64,000 nt of DNA from Collimonas pratensis. GTDB lineage: Bacteria; Pseudomonadota; Gammaproteobacteria; Burkholderiales; Burkholderiaceae_D. Below, piece after piece: positions 10,047 to 18,698 of the stretch (positions are counted from its first letter, which is position 1; every line of letters starts with the position of its first letter). A program made the translations under genes and the position numbers. Location of the stretch: positions 5,270,001 to 5,334,000 of the forward strand of contig NZ_CP013234.1 of NCBI RefSeq assembly GCF_001584185.1. Reading direction: 5' to 3'. The notes under the pieces were generated by a model. That model was not told the DNA's origin. It did no database searches and was given only the letters and a program-made list of their open reading frames with translations.

Positions 10047-10349
10047 ATGTCATTAGCCCTTTCCGACGTTAAGCGCATTGCCAATTTAGCACGCCTGGAA
10101 CTCACCGACGGCCAAGCCGCCTCCACGCTGGATAAATTGAACGGTATTTTTTCGCTGGTGGAGCAGATGCGCGCGGTGGACACCACCGGCATCGAGCCGC
10201 TCAGCCATCCGATTGCCGCCATCCGCCACGATCTTTCCTTGCGCCTGCGCGAGGATGAAGTGACCGAGCCGAACCGGCGCGAAGAGTATCAAAAGGTTGC
10301 CCCGGCGACCGAAGACGGCCTGTACCTGGTGCCCAAAGTCCTCGAATAA
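10047..10349 (+). CDS. gatC: Asp-tRNA(Asn)/Glu-tRNA(Gln) amidotransferase subunit GatC
   Basis: Small scaffold subunit of the GatCAB amidotransferase, which converts misacylated Glu-tRNA(Gln) or Asp-tRNA(Asn) to Gln- or Asn-tRNA. It has 100 residues, the standard length. The N-terminus ([12 protein letters not shown]) and central [11 protein letters not shown] plus C-terminal LYLVPKVLE are family hallmarks. It is divergent from mreB and 93 bp upstream of gatA. A short hairpin lies in that gap. Confidence 0.96.
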   Translation: MSLALSDVKRIANLARLELTDGQAASTLDKLNGIFSLVEQMRAVDTTGIEPLSHPIAAIRHDLSLRLREDEVTEPNRREEYQKVAPATEDGLYLVPKVLE

Positions 10350-10366
10350 GACATCGGCCGACGCTT

Positions 10367-10385
10367 GCCTGCACATGATGCAGGC
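10367..10385 (+). other. Short hairpin in gatC-gatA gap
   Basis: GCCTGCA-CATGA-TGCAGGC, a perfect 7-bp stem with a 5-base loop, sits 18 bases after the gatC stop and 58 bases before gatA. No T-run follows, so it is more likely a messenger structure within the operon than a terminator. Confidence 0.4.
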
Positions 10386-10442
10386 GGCTTGTTGTCCGAA
10401 GCCTGACGGGCTATCACGCAAAGTTAATATTTAAAAGTACTC

Positions 10443-11909
10443 ATGCATACCAAAACACTCAAGCAATTGTCGGTGCTGCTGCACGAAAAGAAAATTTCCG
10501 CCGAGGAATTGGCAAAACTGTACCTGGCCAGGATCCAGCAAAGCGACCTGAACGCTTTCCTCCACGTTGACCAGGAATTGACGCTGCAGCAGGCGCGCGC
10601 CGCCGACCAGCGCCTGGCGCACAACGACAGCACGCCGCTGACCGGCGTGCCGATCGCGCACAAGGATATTTTCGTGACGCGCGGCTGGCGCGCGACGGCC
10701 GGTTCGAAGATGCTGGAAAACTACACCAGCCCGTTCGACGCTACCGTAGTGGAGCATTTCAACAACGCCGGCATGGTCAACCTCGGCAAGCTGAACTGCG
10801 ATGAATTCGCCATGGGTTCTTCTAACGAAAACTCGTATTTCGGCGCGGTCAAGAATCCCTGGGACAAGACAGCGATTCCGGGCGGCTCCTCCGGCGGTTC
10901 GGCCGCCGCGGTAGCGGCGCGCCTGACCCCGGCCGCCACCGCTACCGACACCGGCGGCTCGATCCGCCAGCCGGCCTCGCTGTGCGGCGTGACCGGCATC
11001 AAGCCGACCTACGGCAGTGTGTCGCGCTTTGGCATGATCGCCTTCGCTTCGTCGCTGGACCAGGCCGGCCCGATTGCCCAGACCGCGGAAGACTGCGCAC
11101 TGCTGCTGAACGCCATGACCGGTTTCGATCCACGCGATTCGACTAGCCTGGAACGGCCCAAAGAAGATTTCAGCCGCGATCTGGAAAAGGATTTGAAGGG
11201 CTTGCGGATTGGCATTCCGCGCGAATACTTCAGCAGCGGCCTGGCGCCGGACGTCGAGCAAGCTGTGCGCGCGGCGCTGGCCGAGTACGAAAAGCTGGGC
11301 GCCACGCTGGTCGATATTTCGCTGCCGAAAACCGAACTCTCGATCCCAGTCTATTACGTCATCGCACCAGCGGAAGCGTCGTCCAACCTGAGCCGTTTCG
11401 ACGGCGTCCGCTATGGTCATCGCGCAGCCGATTACAAGGACCTGGCCGACATGTACAAGAAGTCGCGCGCGGAAGGTTTCGGCGAAGAAGTGAAGCGCCG
11501 CATCCTAGTCGGCGCCTATGTGCTGTCGCACGGCTACTACGACGCATACTACCTGCAGGCGCAAAAAATCCGCCGCCTGATCGCCGAAGATTTCCAGAAT
11601 GCGCTGAGCGGCCCGAACCGCCAGTGCGACGTCATCATGGGGCCGGTATCGCCGACCGTGGCCTGGGATCTGGGCGCCAAGGCCAACGATCCGGTCGCCA
11701 ACTACCTGGCCGATATCTACACGCTGTCAACCAGCCTGGCAGGCTTGCCAGGCATGTCGATACCCTGCGGCTTCGGCCAGGGCGAGAAGAATGCACGGCG
11801 TCCGGTCGGATTGCAGATCATCGGCAATTACTACGATGAAGCCAAGCTGCTCAATGTCGCGCACCAGTTCCAGCGCGTCACCGACTGGCATCAGCGCACG
11901 CCTGGCTGA
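10443..11909 (+). CDS. gatA: Asp-tRNA(Asn)/Glu-tRNA(Gln) amidotransferase subunit GatA
   Basis: Glutaminase subunit of GatCAB that releases ammonia from glutamine for tRNA amidation. It has 488 residues and belongs to the amidase-signature family. The Ser-cisSer-Lys triad is visible: Lys in PIAHKDIF, and the Gly/Ser-rich block [15 protein letters not shown] with [15 protein letters not shown]. The substrate-side stretch [19 protein letters not shown] is typical of GatA rather than other amidases. The ATG at 10443 has only a weak ribosome site. It is followed after 12 bases by an unrelated secreted protein gene before gatB. Confidence 0.97.
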   Translation: MHTKTLKQLSVLLHEKKISAEELAKLYLARIQQSDLNAFLHVDQELTLQQARAADQRLAHNDSTPLTGVPIAHKDIFVTRGWRATAGSKMLENYTSPFDATVVEHFNNAGMVNLGKLNCDEFAMGSSNENSYFGAVKNPWDKTAIPGGSSGGSAAAVAARLTPAATATDTGGSIRQPASLCGVTGIKPTYGSVSRFGMIAFASSLDQAGPIAQTAEDCALLLNAMTGFDPRDSTSLERPKEDFSRDLEKDLKGLRIGIPREYFSSGLAPDVEQAVRAALAEYEKLGATLVDISLPKTELSIPVYYVIAPAEASSNLSRFDGVRYGHRAADYKDLADMYKKSRAEGFGEEVKRRILVGAYVLSHGYYDAYYLQAQKIRRLIAEDFQNALSGPNRQCDVIMGPVSPTVAWDLGAKANDPVANYLADIYTLSTSLAGLPGMSIPCGFGQGEKNARRPVGLQIIGNYYDEAKLLNVAHQFQRVTDWHQRTPG

Positions 11910-11921
11910 CGAAGGCGCGCC

Positions 11922-12440
11922 ATGCTATCGACCATGCGAAGCGGCGTTCGGCGCCATAGCGCTCTGCTGCTGTTCATTCTGGGCGCGGCACTGTTGACGC
12001 CGCTCAGCCAGGCGCAGCAGTTGCAGACCAAGTTCGGCTGCAACATGACGCGCGATGAAGATGGCGAGAAAGTGATTTATGGCGATACCGGCGAATTCAA
12101 GCTGGATGGCGAGCGCATCGAAGCCTTGCGCTGGGAATCGGCGCTGTACCGGCCGACCCACGGCTTCGAATGCAGCATCGACACCAGCGACGATCCGCAA
12201 GCTGAAGTGGAGCAGGACGGCGACAAAAGCAACTGGCGCATCACTTTGAAAGATCCAGTCGCCGCCCGTCATCAGCGCGGCTACGATTTTTATAATCACG
12301 GCATGAATTGCAGCATCCGCCTGCAGCGCGACGGCGACAAATTGCATGTGATACCGAGCTGCCCGGCGCTGTGCGGCTCACGCGGAAATTTTACGGAACT
12401 GTCGGTGGATTTGAAGACCGGCGAGTGTAGTTATAAATAA
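11922..12440 (+). CDS. Secreted Cys-rich protein of unknown function between gatA and gatB
   Basis: I do not recognise the family. The 172-residue product has a basic N-terminus and hydrophobic core (RRHSALLLFILGAALLTPLSQAQQ), so it is probably exported. The mature part of about 140 residues carries six Cys (in FGCNM, FECSI, MNCSI, SCPALCG and GECSYK), suggesting disulfides in the periplasm. It begins 12 bases after gatA with AAGG as ribosome site, so it is probably transcribed with gatA. A second in-frame Met occurs at residue 5. A palindromic element follows immediately, separating it from gatB. Confidence 0.75.
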   Translation: MLSTMRSGVRRHSALLLFILGAALLTPLSQAQQLQTKFGCNMTRDEDGEKVIYGDTGEFKLDGERIEALRWESALYRPTHGFECSIDTSDDPQAEVEQDGDKSNWRITLKDPVAARHQRGYDFYNHGMNCSIRLQRDGDKLHVIPSCPALCGSRGNFTELSVDLKTGECSYK

Positions 12441-12443
12441 TAT

Positions 12444-12524
12444 TTGGGGACAGAGCTGCCCGGGTAGGGTTTAAGAGGCGCCGCCGTGCGCCGAATTACA
12501 CTACCCGTGCAGCTCTGTCCCCAA
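12444..12524. repeat. 81-bp palindromic element (24-bp inverted repeats, one mismatch)
   Basis: The left arm 12444-12467 begins TTGGGGACAGAGCTGC. The right arm 12501-12524 is its reverse complement with one mismatch (23 of 24). The 33-bp centre holds a second small palindrome, GGCGC (12477-12481) with GCGCC (12488-12492). It starts 4 bases after the stop of the secreted protein gene and ends 21 bases before gatB. Its shape resembles REP-like or miniature inverted-repeat elements. No T-run follows, so it is not a classic terminator. No second copy is seen in this window. Confidence 0.7.
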
Positions 12525-12545
12525 CTAATCGGATAGGAAATAATT

Positions 12546-14006
12546 ATGCAGTGGGAAGTCGTGATCGGTCTGGAAACGCATACGCAACTCTCGACCAAGT
12601 CAAAAATATTCAGCGGCGCCTCGACTCAGTTCGGCGCTGAAGCCAACACCCAGGCCAGCCCGGTCGACCTGGCGCTGCCGGGCGTGCTGCCGGTGCTGAA
12701 CCGCGGCGCGGTGGAACGGGCGATCCAGTTTGGCCTGGCGGTGAATGCGGTGATTGCGCCGCAGTCGATTTTCGCCCGCAAAAACTACTTCTACCCCGAC
12801 CTGCCGAAGGGCTACCAGATCAGCCAGTTTGAAATCCCGGTGGTCCAGGGCGGCAAGGTTTCCTTCATGCTGGAAAAAGACGGCAAGAGCGAGTTGCGCA
12901 CCGTGCAACTGACGCGCGCCCACCTGGAAGAAGACGCCGGCAAATCGCTGCATGAAGACTATCAGGGCATGAGCGGCATCGACCTCAACCGCGCCGGTAC
13001 GCCATTGCTGGAAATCGTCACCGAACCGGACATGCGCAGCGCCGCCGAAGCGGTGGCCTATGCCAAGGCATTGCACTCATTGGTGATGTGGCTGGGAATT
13101 TGCGACGGCAACATGCAGGAAGGCTCCTTCCGTTGCGATGCCAACGTTTCGGTGCGTCCGCTCGGCCAGGCGGCCTACGGCACCCGCAGCGAGATCAAGA
13201 ACCTCAACTCTTTCCGCTTCCTGGAAGAGGCCATCAACTACGAAGTACGGCGCCAGATCGAAGTGATCGAAGACGGCGGCAAAGTGGTGCAGGAAACCCG
13301 CCTGTATGACCCGGACAAGAAAGAAACGCGCTCGATGCGCAGCAAGGAAGATTCGCAGGATTACCGCTACTTCCCGGATCCGGACCTGCCGCCGCTGGTG
13401 ATCGCCGCGGAATGGGTAGAGCGCGTGCGCGCCACCATGCCGGAACTGCCGGACGCCATGCGCGAACGTTTCATACGCGAGTTCGGCCTGTCGGAATACG
13501 ATGCTGCGGTGTTGACGCAGTCGAAAGCCATGGCGCGTTACTTTGAAGCAGTCACGGGCAAGGCTGGCAAGGAACAAGCCAAACCTGCCGCCAACTGGCT
13601 GATGGGCGACCTGTCCTCGGCGCTGAACCGGGAAAACGTCGACATCACCCAAGCGCCTGTCAGCGCCGCCCAGCTGGCAGTGCTGCTGCAACGCATCGCC
13701 GACGGCACCATCTCCACCAAAATTGCCAAGGAAGTGTTTGCAGCGATGTGGGATGCCAAGGCAACACAGGAAAGCCTGGCTGACGAGATCATCGAAAGCA
13801 AGGGCTTGAAGCAGATTTCAGATAGCGGCGCACTGGAAAAAATCGTCGACGATGTATTGGCTGCCAATGCCAAATCGGTCGAAGAATTCCGCGCCGGCAA
13901 GGAGCAAGCAATTAACGCACTGATCGGGCAAGCCATGAAAGCCAGCAAAGGCAAGGCCAATCCAGCGCAGCTGACCGCGCTGCTGAAACAGAAGCTGACA
14001 GCTTAA
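12546..14006 (+). CDS. gatB: Asp-tRNA(Asn)/Glu-tRNA(Gln) amidotransferase subunit GatB
   Basis: Kinase/tRNA-binding subunit of GatCAB that phosphorylates the misacylated aminoacyl group before amidation. It has 486 residues. The N-terminal catalytic region shows [12 protein letters not shown] (metal-binding Glu/His), [19 protein letters not shown], and [10 protein letters not shown] with [15 protein letters not shown]. The C-terminal helical YqeY-like tail (from about residue 340) ends [10 protein letters not shown]. Start ATG at 12546 has AGGAAA upstream. A strong terminator follows 17 bases after its stop. Confidence 0.97.
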   Translation: MQWEVVIGLETHTQLSTKSKIFSGASTQFGAEANTQASPVDLALPGVLPVLNRGAVERAIQFGLAVNAVIAPQSIFARKNYFYPDLPKGYQISQFEIPVVQGGKVSFMLEKDGKSELRTVQLTRAHLEEDAGKSLHEDYQGMSGIDLNRAGTPLLEIVTEPDMRSAAEAVAYAKALHSLVMWLGICDGNMQEGSFRCDANVSVRPLGQAAYGTRSEIKNLNSFRFLEEAINYEVRRQIEVIEDGGKVVQETRLYDPDKKETRSMRSKEDSQDYRYFPDPDLPPLVIAAEWVERVRATMPELPDAMRERFIREFGLSEYDAAVLTQSKAMARYFEAVTGKAGKEQAKPAANWLMGDLSSALNRENVDITQAPVSAAQLAVLLQRIADGTISTKIAKEVFAAMWDAKATQESLADEIIESKGLKQISDSGALEKIVDDVLAANAKSVEEFRAGKEQAINALIGQAMKASKGKANPAQLTALLKQKLTA

Positions 14007-14022
14007 AAGCTGAAGGCGAAAA

Positions 14023-14051
14023 AAAACGGCTGGCGCCATGCCAGCCGTTTT
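14023..14051. terminator. Bidirectional Rho-independent terminator after gatB
   Basis: AAAACGGCTGGC and GCCAGCCGTTTT form a perfect 12-bp stem around GCCAT. A-rich sequence on one side and T-rich on the other lets it work on both strands. It lies between the convergent gatB and the DUF4124 protein gene. Confidence 0.9.
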
Positions 14052-14071
14052 GCTTTATAGCCGCACTAACC

Positions 14072-14734
14072 TTACCGCGCCGCTTGCGCTTCTGCCGCCG
14101 TGCTGGCCAATTCCCGATAGTGCTTGAGTGTTTCGTCGAACTTGCCGTTGATGCGTCCCAGTTCGGCTTGATGGTCCGCCATGTTTTTCTGGTTATAAGC
14201 GATGTCGCGGTTGGCATCCTCTATCTTGTTGCGCAAGCTCATCGGCAAGCTTTTCTTGCGCTTGTAGAACTCGGCTTCGGTATTCGCCGCTTTCAGCTGG
14301 TTCTGGGCGTCGTCGATGCCGATCTGGTCGCGCTTGATCAGATCCTGCGACAAGGACAGATAATAGCGGCGCGAGGATTCGATATCGGCCTCGCTGCGAT
14401 AACGCGCCAGCAAAGCGCGGTCTTGCTGACGCCGCTGCTCTTCTGCGGCTGCCTCAGCCCTGCGCTTTTCATCCAGGATCTCTTGCTGGCGCTTTTGTTC
14501 GGCGCTCAGCGGCGCCGGAATTTCGCGCTTGACCACCCCGGCCTTGGACAGCTCCACAATCCGCCGGTCAGCGCACTCAGGCATCGGATGGTCGCCCGTC
14601 ACGGTGCGCCCGGCGCCATCCTTGCAGGTATAAATCTGGCCGTGCGCCAGCAATGGCAGCAAGCCTGCTGCGCCGAAAAAAATGACCCGCTTAAGAGTTA
14701 GTGCAATCCGCTTCATTCCCATCATCCACGACAT
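14072..14734 (-). CDS. DUF4124-type exported protein with coiled-coil region
   Basis: Unknown function. It has 220 residues from ATG 14734; in-frame Met codons at 14725, 14722 and 14716 give shorter versions, the last producing a cleaner signal peptide (MKRIALTLKRVIFFGAAG). After cleavage near AHGQ the protein begins with a DUF4124-like domain (IYTCKDGAGRTVTGDHPMPEC, two Cys). It continues with a long charged helix of about 130 residues rich in Glu, Arg, Gln and Ala that should form a coiled coil. It lies 68 bp downstream of pyrE on the same strand. Confidence 0.8.
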   Translation of the reverse strand: MSWMMGMKRIALTLKRVIFFGAAGLLPLLAHGQIYTCKDGAGRTVTGDHPMPECADRRIVELSKAGVVKREIPAPLSAEQKRQQEILDEKRRAEAAAEEQRRQQDRALLARYRSEADIESSRRYYLSLSQDLIKRDQIGIDDAQNQLKAANTEAEFYKRKKSLPMSLRNKIEDANRDIAYNQKNMADHQAELGRINGKFDETLKHYRELASTAAEAQAAR

Positions 14735-14802
14735 ATGTCGACACCCACCATGCTATCTGGCGCAAGACGCAAAGCAACGGCTGTGTCGCACAAGCCGCGC
14801 GG

Positions 14803-15468
14803 TCACGCTACGCCGTAGCGCTCCCGATAAGCTGCCACCGCTGCCTGGTAGCGGTTCAGCTCAGCGTCAGCGCCAGCGCCGGAAATATATTCAAGCAAAT
14901 CGTTCAGGTTGCCGATCGAAATCACCGGCATGCCATACGCTTGCGTCACTTCTTCTACCGCCGAGTTGGCGGACAAAGCATCGTCCTTGCCGGAACGCTC
15001 CATCCGGTCCAGCGCGATCACCACCGCACATGGCGTAGCGCCGGCGGCACGGATCATCTCGACCGATTCCCGCACCGAAGTGCCGGCGGAAATCACATCA
15101 TCGATAATCAGCACCCGCCCCTTCAGCGGGCCACCGACGATATTGCCGCCCTCGCCGTGGTCCTTGGCTTCCTTGCGGTTGTAGGCGAACTGCACATTGC
15201 GCCCTTGCGCCGCCAGCGCCACTGCCGTTGCCGATGCCAGCGTGATGCCCTTGTAGGCCGGCCCGAACAGCATATCGAACTGCAAACCCGAATCGATCAG
15301 GGTGCGTGCATAAAACTGTGCCAGCTGGCCCAGGGCGGCGCCCTCGTTAAACATGCCCGCATTGAAGAAATACGGCGAGGTGCGTCCAGCCTTGGTGACA
15401 AACTCGCCGAACTTCAGCACACCGGCCTTGACCGCAAATTCTATAAATTGTTGACGTAAATTGTTCAA
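14803..15468 (-). CDS. pyrE: Orotate phosphoribosyltransferase
   Basis: Converts orotate and PRPP to orotidine 5'-phosphate in pyrimidine synthesis. It has 221 residues. The PRPP-binding loop [16 protein letters not shown], the [10 protein letters not shown] stretch and [14 protein letters not shown] (mobile catalytic loop) are all present. The start appears to be TTG at 15468: the frame has no ATG upstream before a stop, and CTGGAGTGCATT places a GGAG ribosome site 6 bases before the TTG. The N-terminus [20 protein letters not shown] is as expected for the family. It is divergent from xth. Confidence 0.95.
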   Translation of the reverse strand: MNNLRQQFIEFAVKAGVLKFGEFVTKAGRTSPYFFNAGMFNEGAALGQLAQFYARTLIDSGLQFDMLFGPAYKGITLASATAVALAAQGRNVQFAYNRKEAKDHGEGGNIVGGPLKGRVLIIDDVISAGTSVRESVEMIRAAGATPCAVVIALDRMERSGKDDALSANSAVEEVTQAYGMPVISIGNLNDLLEYISGAGADAELNRYQAAVAAYRERYGVA

Positions 15469-15701
15469 AATGCACTCCAGACGGTTGATGCTGACAAATT
15501 TTGTCGCTGTTTACAATCCAAAAGCGACACCAGACCGTCATTTTAAATGGAGTTCATCCGCTCCACGCAGTAACTGCAAACAACGTGCCTGCCAACCCGA
15601 TATTTTTCGTACAGGCCTGTCTACGCGTCCAGCCTGCGCTTCGGTTATCCTTGTCGTCTGACCCGGTATCATTCCATCTTATTCATTTACCAACGACCAA
15701 C

Positions 15702-16469
15702 ATGCCAAGAATCATTTCAGCCAATCTCAACGGTATCCGCTCCGCAGCCAGAAAAGGCTTCTTCGAGTGGCTGACCAAACAGTCCGCCGATTTCATCTGT
15801 GTCCAGGAACTGAAGGCCCAGGCCACCGACATGACGCCGGAATTCCTGGCGCCGGAGGGCTACGTCGGGCATTTCCATTATGCCGAGAAAAAGGGCTATT
15901 CCGGCGTCGGCCTGTACAGCAAACGAAAGCCGAATGCGGTCCGGATCGGCTTCGGCAATGAAGAATTCGATGCCGAAGGCCGCTACGTGGAGTGCGATTT
16001 CGGCGACCTGACGGTGATTTCACTATATTGCCCGTCCGGCTCGTCCAGTGAAGAACGGCAGATCGCCAAGTTCCGCTTCATGGAAGCGTTCCTGCCGCAT
16101 TTGCAGGAACTCAAGGCTAGCGGGCGCGAAGTGGTGATTTGCGGCGACTGGAATATCGCCCACCAGGAGCGTGATCTGAAAAACTGGAAGGGCAACAAGA
16201 AGAATTCCGGCTTCCTGCCGGAAGAACGCGCCTGGCTGACCCAGCTGTTCGACGAAGTCGGCCTGGTCGACGTCTTCCGCAAGGTCGACCAGCGTGAAGA
16301 GCAATACACCTGGTGGAGCAACCGCGGCCAGGCCTGGGCCAAGAACGTCGGTTGGCGCATCGATTACCATATCTCCACCCCGGGCATCGCCGCCAACGCA
16401 CACGCCGTGGCGATCTACAAGGACGAGCGCTTTTCGGATCACGCGCCGCTGACGATCGACTATTCCTGA
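15702..16469 (+). CDS. xth: Exodeoxyribonuclease III
   Basis: Apurinic/apyrimidinic endonuclease and 3'-phosphatase for DNA base-excision repair. It has 255 residues from ATG 15702 (MPRIISANLNGIRSAARKG); the frame is open further upstream but the family begins here. Endonuclease/exonuclease/phosphatase-fold motifs: LNGIRSA, the catalytic Glu in QELKA, GDWNIAH (Asp/Asn) and the C-terminal SDHAPL (Asp-His). The pyrE-xth gap of 233 bp (15469-15701) must hold both promoters; I see no clear operator there. Confidence 0.96.
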   Translation: MPRIISANLNGIRSAARKGFFEWLTKQSADFICVQELKAQATDMTPEFLAPEGYVGHFHYAEKKGYSGVGLYSKRKPNAVRIGFGNEEFDAEGRYVECDFGDLTVISLYCPSGSSSEERQIAKFRFMEAFLPHLQELKASGREVVICGDWNIAHQERDLKNWKGNKKNSGFLPEERAWLTQLFDEVGLVDVFRKVDQREEQYTWWSNRGQAWAKNVGWRIDYHISTPGIAANAHAVAIYKDERFSDHAPLTIDYS

Positions 16470-16500
16470 TTCACCTCGGCTGTGCCGGCGGCGGCCCTGA

Positions 16501-16531
16501 TGTAGTGTTGCGTCAATGACGGAGCACTACA
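16501..16531. terminator. Hairpin between convergent xth and glutamine amidotransferase genes
   Basis: TGTAGTGTTGCGTC-AAT-GACGGAGCACTACA folds into a 14-bp stem with one mismatch and one wobble pair and a 3-base loop. It begins 31 bases after the xth stop and directly abuts the stop codon of the convergent gene at 16532. There is no T-run, so it may end transcription in both directions only weakly, or protect both 3' ends. Confidence 0.6.
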
Positions 16532-17296
16532 CTAGACCGGCTGGCCGTCGACGAACACGATCAGCTCGCCCTCGCCAAACTTGGTCCACACCTCATTGGT
16601 GGTGAGCGGCTCGGTAACGATTACTGCCACCCGGTCCTGCGGCGTCGTCACTTGCGAAAAATCGACGCTGACATCGTCGTCAGACAGATGGGCTTCGGCA
16701 AACGGAAACTGCCGCACGATGTAATACAGCTTGGTCGAGCAATGCGTGAACAAGGCAGAACCGTCTGACAGCATCATGTTGAAAGTACCGTGGGCGGCGA
16801 TTTCGCTGGTCAGCGCGCGCAATGCCAGCGTCAGCTCCGCCTGCGACGGCGGCGTGTCGCCGAAGCGCTGGCGCAACTGCTGCAATATGTAGCAAAACGC
16901 CAGTTCACTGTCGGTATTGCCGACCGGCCGGTACGGCCCGTCAAGGCGCGGCGCGAATTCCTTCAAGTCGCCGTTATGGGCGAATACCCAGTAGCGCCCC
17001 CACAATTCCCGAATGAACGGATGGCAGTTTTGCAGCGCTACCTGACCCTGGGTGGCTTTGCGGATATGCGCGATGACATTCTTCGACTTGATCGGGCAAC
17101 GCCGGATCAGCTCCGCTACCGGCGAGGCAATCGCCGCCTGGTAGTCGACAAAATGACGTACCCCGCTGCCTTCGAAAAAAGCGATGCCCCAGCCGTCGCT
17201 ATGATGATCGGTCTGGCCGCCGCGGGTGGCGAAGCCGGTAAAGCTGAACACAATGTCGGTCGGCACATTGCAATTCATTCCAAGTAACTGACACAT
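16532..17296 (-). CDS. Class II glutamine amidotransferase (YafJ family)
   Basis: Cytoplasmic Ntn-hydrolase-fold glutamine amidotransferase. Starting at ATG 17296 (MCQLLGMNCNVPTD) it has 254 residues and places Cys at position 2, the nucleophile exposed after Met removal. Longer in-frame starts would bury it and are rejected. Other family stretches: GFATRGGQTDHHSDGWGIAFFEG, IAHIRKATQGQVALQNCHPF and YWVFAHNGDL (Gln-binding). Stand-alone proteins of this type have no settled acceptor substrate. It is convergent with xth. Confidence 0.9.
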   Translation of the reverse strand: MCQLLGMNCNVPTDIVFSFTGFATRGGQTDHHSDGWGIAFFEGSGVRHFVDYQAAIASPVAELIRRCPIKSKNVIAHIRKATQGQVALQNCHPFIRELWGRYWVFAHNGDLKEFAPRLDGPYRPVGNTDSELAFCYILQQLRQRFGDTPPSQAELTLALRALTSEIAAHGTFNMMLSDGSALFTHCSTKLYYIVRQFPFAEAHLSDDDVSVDFSQVTTPQDRVAVIVTEPLTTNEVWTKFGEGELIVFVDGQPV

Positions 17297-17588
17297 ATTC
17301 CTGAACCAGGTGAGATAGACATAATTGACTGCAGCGCGCGGCAAAGAGAGCCGCCACACTATTCAGTTTGATAACGGTATCACGCAGCCGTCCTAATAAA
17401 AAGTTAAATATGGTGGAGGCGCCTGCTGCCGCCTCGCTCAGCGGACCTCACTCCCGGATACGGCACATCAGTTTGGCGCAATACCTTGTATATCCTGCCT
17501 CAAATGGAGCGCGCGCGCTTTGCCAGCAATATGTGGGCACAAACGCGCGCCGGCATCAGATCCGGCGCCTTATAACAAGGAAGAGACA

Positions 17589-18638
17589 ATGATGACACTG
17601 GCCCCTCGCACGCCGCATGCACGCTCACGCCTCACATTATCTGGCCTATCCGGCAAAATGCGGCGCCTGCTGCTGACGCTGGCACTGTTGCCCGGACTGG
17701 CCGGCGCCGCCGACCTGCCCAAAATCATCTATGTGCGCCCGGTGCCCATGAACGACGACGTGCTGCTGCAGCAAGGCAGCAACGGCGTCAACAACGCCGC
17801 CAAGCTGTACAAGATGCAAGCCAGTACCCTGGAAAGCCAGGCGACGCGCGCCGGCCGTCTGCAACAGCTGGACAACGCGGTCAAGCAAGGCGCCAAGATC
17901 GTGGTGGTGATGGGCATCGAATTCAAGGATTTGCTGGATAGCGTGGCGCGCCAGGCGCCGCAAACCCGTTTTGTGATCCTCGAGCATTGCATCGACAACG
18001 CTGCCAGCACTATCACCTGCATCACTTTCCGCGAATCCGAAGCCAGTTACCTCGCCGGCATGCAGGCGGCGTTGGTCTCCGCCAGCGGCAAGATCGGCCT
18101 GATCGGCGCCAGCAACACCGCCTTGCGGCAGAAAAACAGCGAGGCTTTCAGCAACGGCGCGCACGCTGCCAAACCCGCCATTTCCGTGCATGAACCGCTG
18201 TGGGTGGAAGGCGCCCAGCCATTCAACGACCCGCCGCGCGCCGAAGCCCTGACCAAGACCATGCTCGGCGACGGCGTCGATGTAATCTGGGCTGCCGCCG
18301 CGGGCAGCAATTCCGGCGTATTCAAGGCGCTGACGCCGCAAAACCGCGGCAAAGCCATCGGCAGCGGCGTCAACCAGTGCATACAGGCGCCCGGCAAGGT
18401 GCTGGACAATGTCGAAGTCCATGCCGATAGCGCCATCATCCTGGCGGTCGGCCTGCTGGCCAATGGTTCGACGGCGCCGCGTTTCGATTTCGGCCTGAAA
18501 GAAGGCGCGGTGGCGCTGACCGCGCTTGGCCTGGATGCCGCCTATTCGGAATGCGACATCCTGCACCAGCGCCCGGTGCTGCAAAAGCTGCGTGAGGCCA
18601 GCAGCGCGATCATCAGCGGCAAGCTGAAAGTAGATTAA
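17589..18638 (+). CDS. BMP-family ABC transporter substrate-binding protein (orphan)
   Basis: Periplasmic binding protein of the basic membrane protein/PnrA-like family, whose studied members bind nucleosides or related purine compounds. It has 349 residues from ATG 17589, with AAGGAAGAG just upstream. The long N-terminus (about 40 residues) holds a hydrophobic core RRLLLTLALLPGLAGAADLP. Family stretches: ASGKIGLIGASN, DVIWAAAAGSNSGVFKAL, AIGSGVNQCIQAPGKVLDN and GLKEGAVALTALG. No permease or ATPase gene is adjacent. A LysR regulator gene follows after 60 bp on the same strand. Confidence 0.83.
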   Translation: MMTLAPRTPHARSRLTLSGLSGKMRRLLLTLALLPGLAGAADLPKIIYVRPVPMNDDVLLQQGSNGVNNAAKLYKMQASTLESQATRAGRLQQLDNAVKQGAKIVVVMGIEFKDLLDSVARQAPQTRFVILEHCIDNAASTITCITFRESEASYLAGMQAALVSASGKIGLIGASNTALRQKNSEAFSNGAHAAKPAISVHEPLWVEGAQPFNDPPRAEALTKTMLGDGVDVIWAAAAGSNSGVFKALTPQNRGKAIGSGVNQCIQAPGKVLDNVEVHADSAIILAVGLLANGSTAPRFDFGLKEGAVALTALGLDAAYSECDILHQRPVLQKLREASSAIISGKLKVD

Positions 18639-18698
18639 ATGGCGGCTACCGGTTGATTCTGATAGCGTTGTGCTTTTATTTATCCTGGAGCATGGCGC

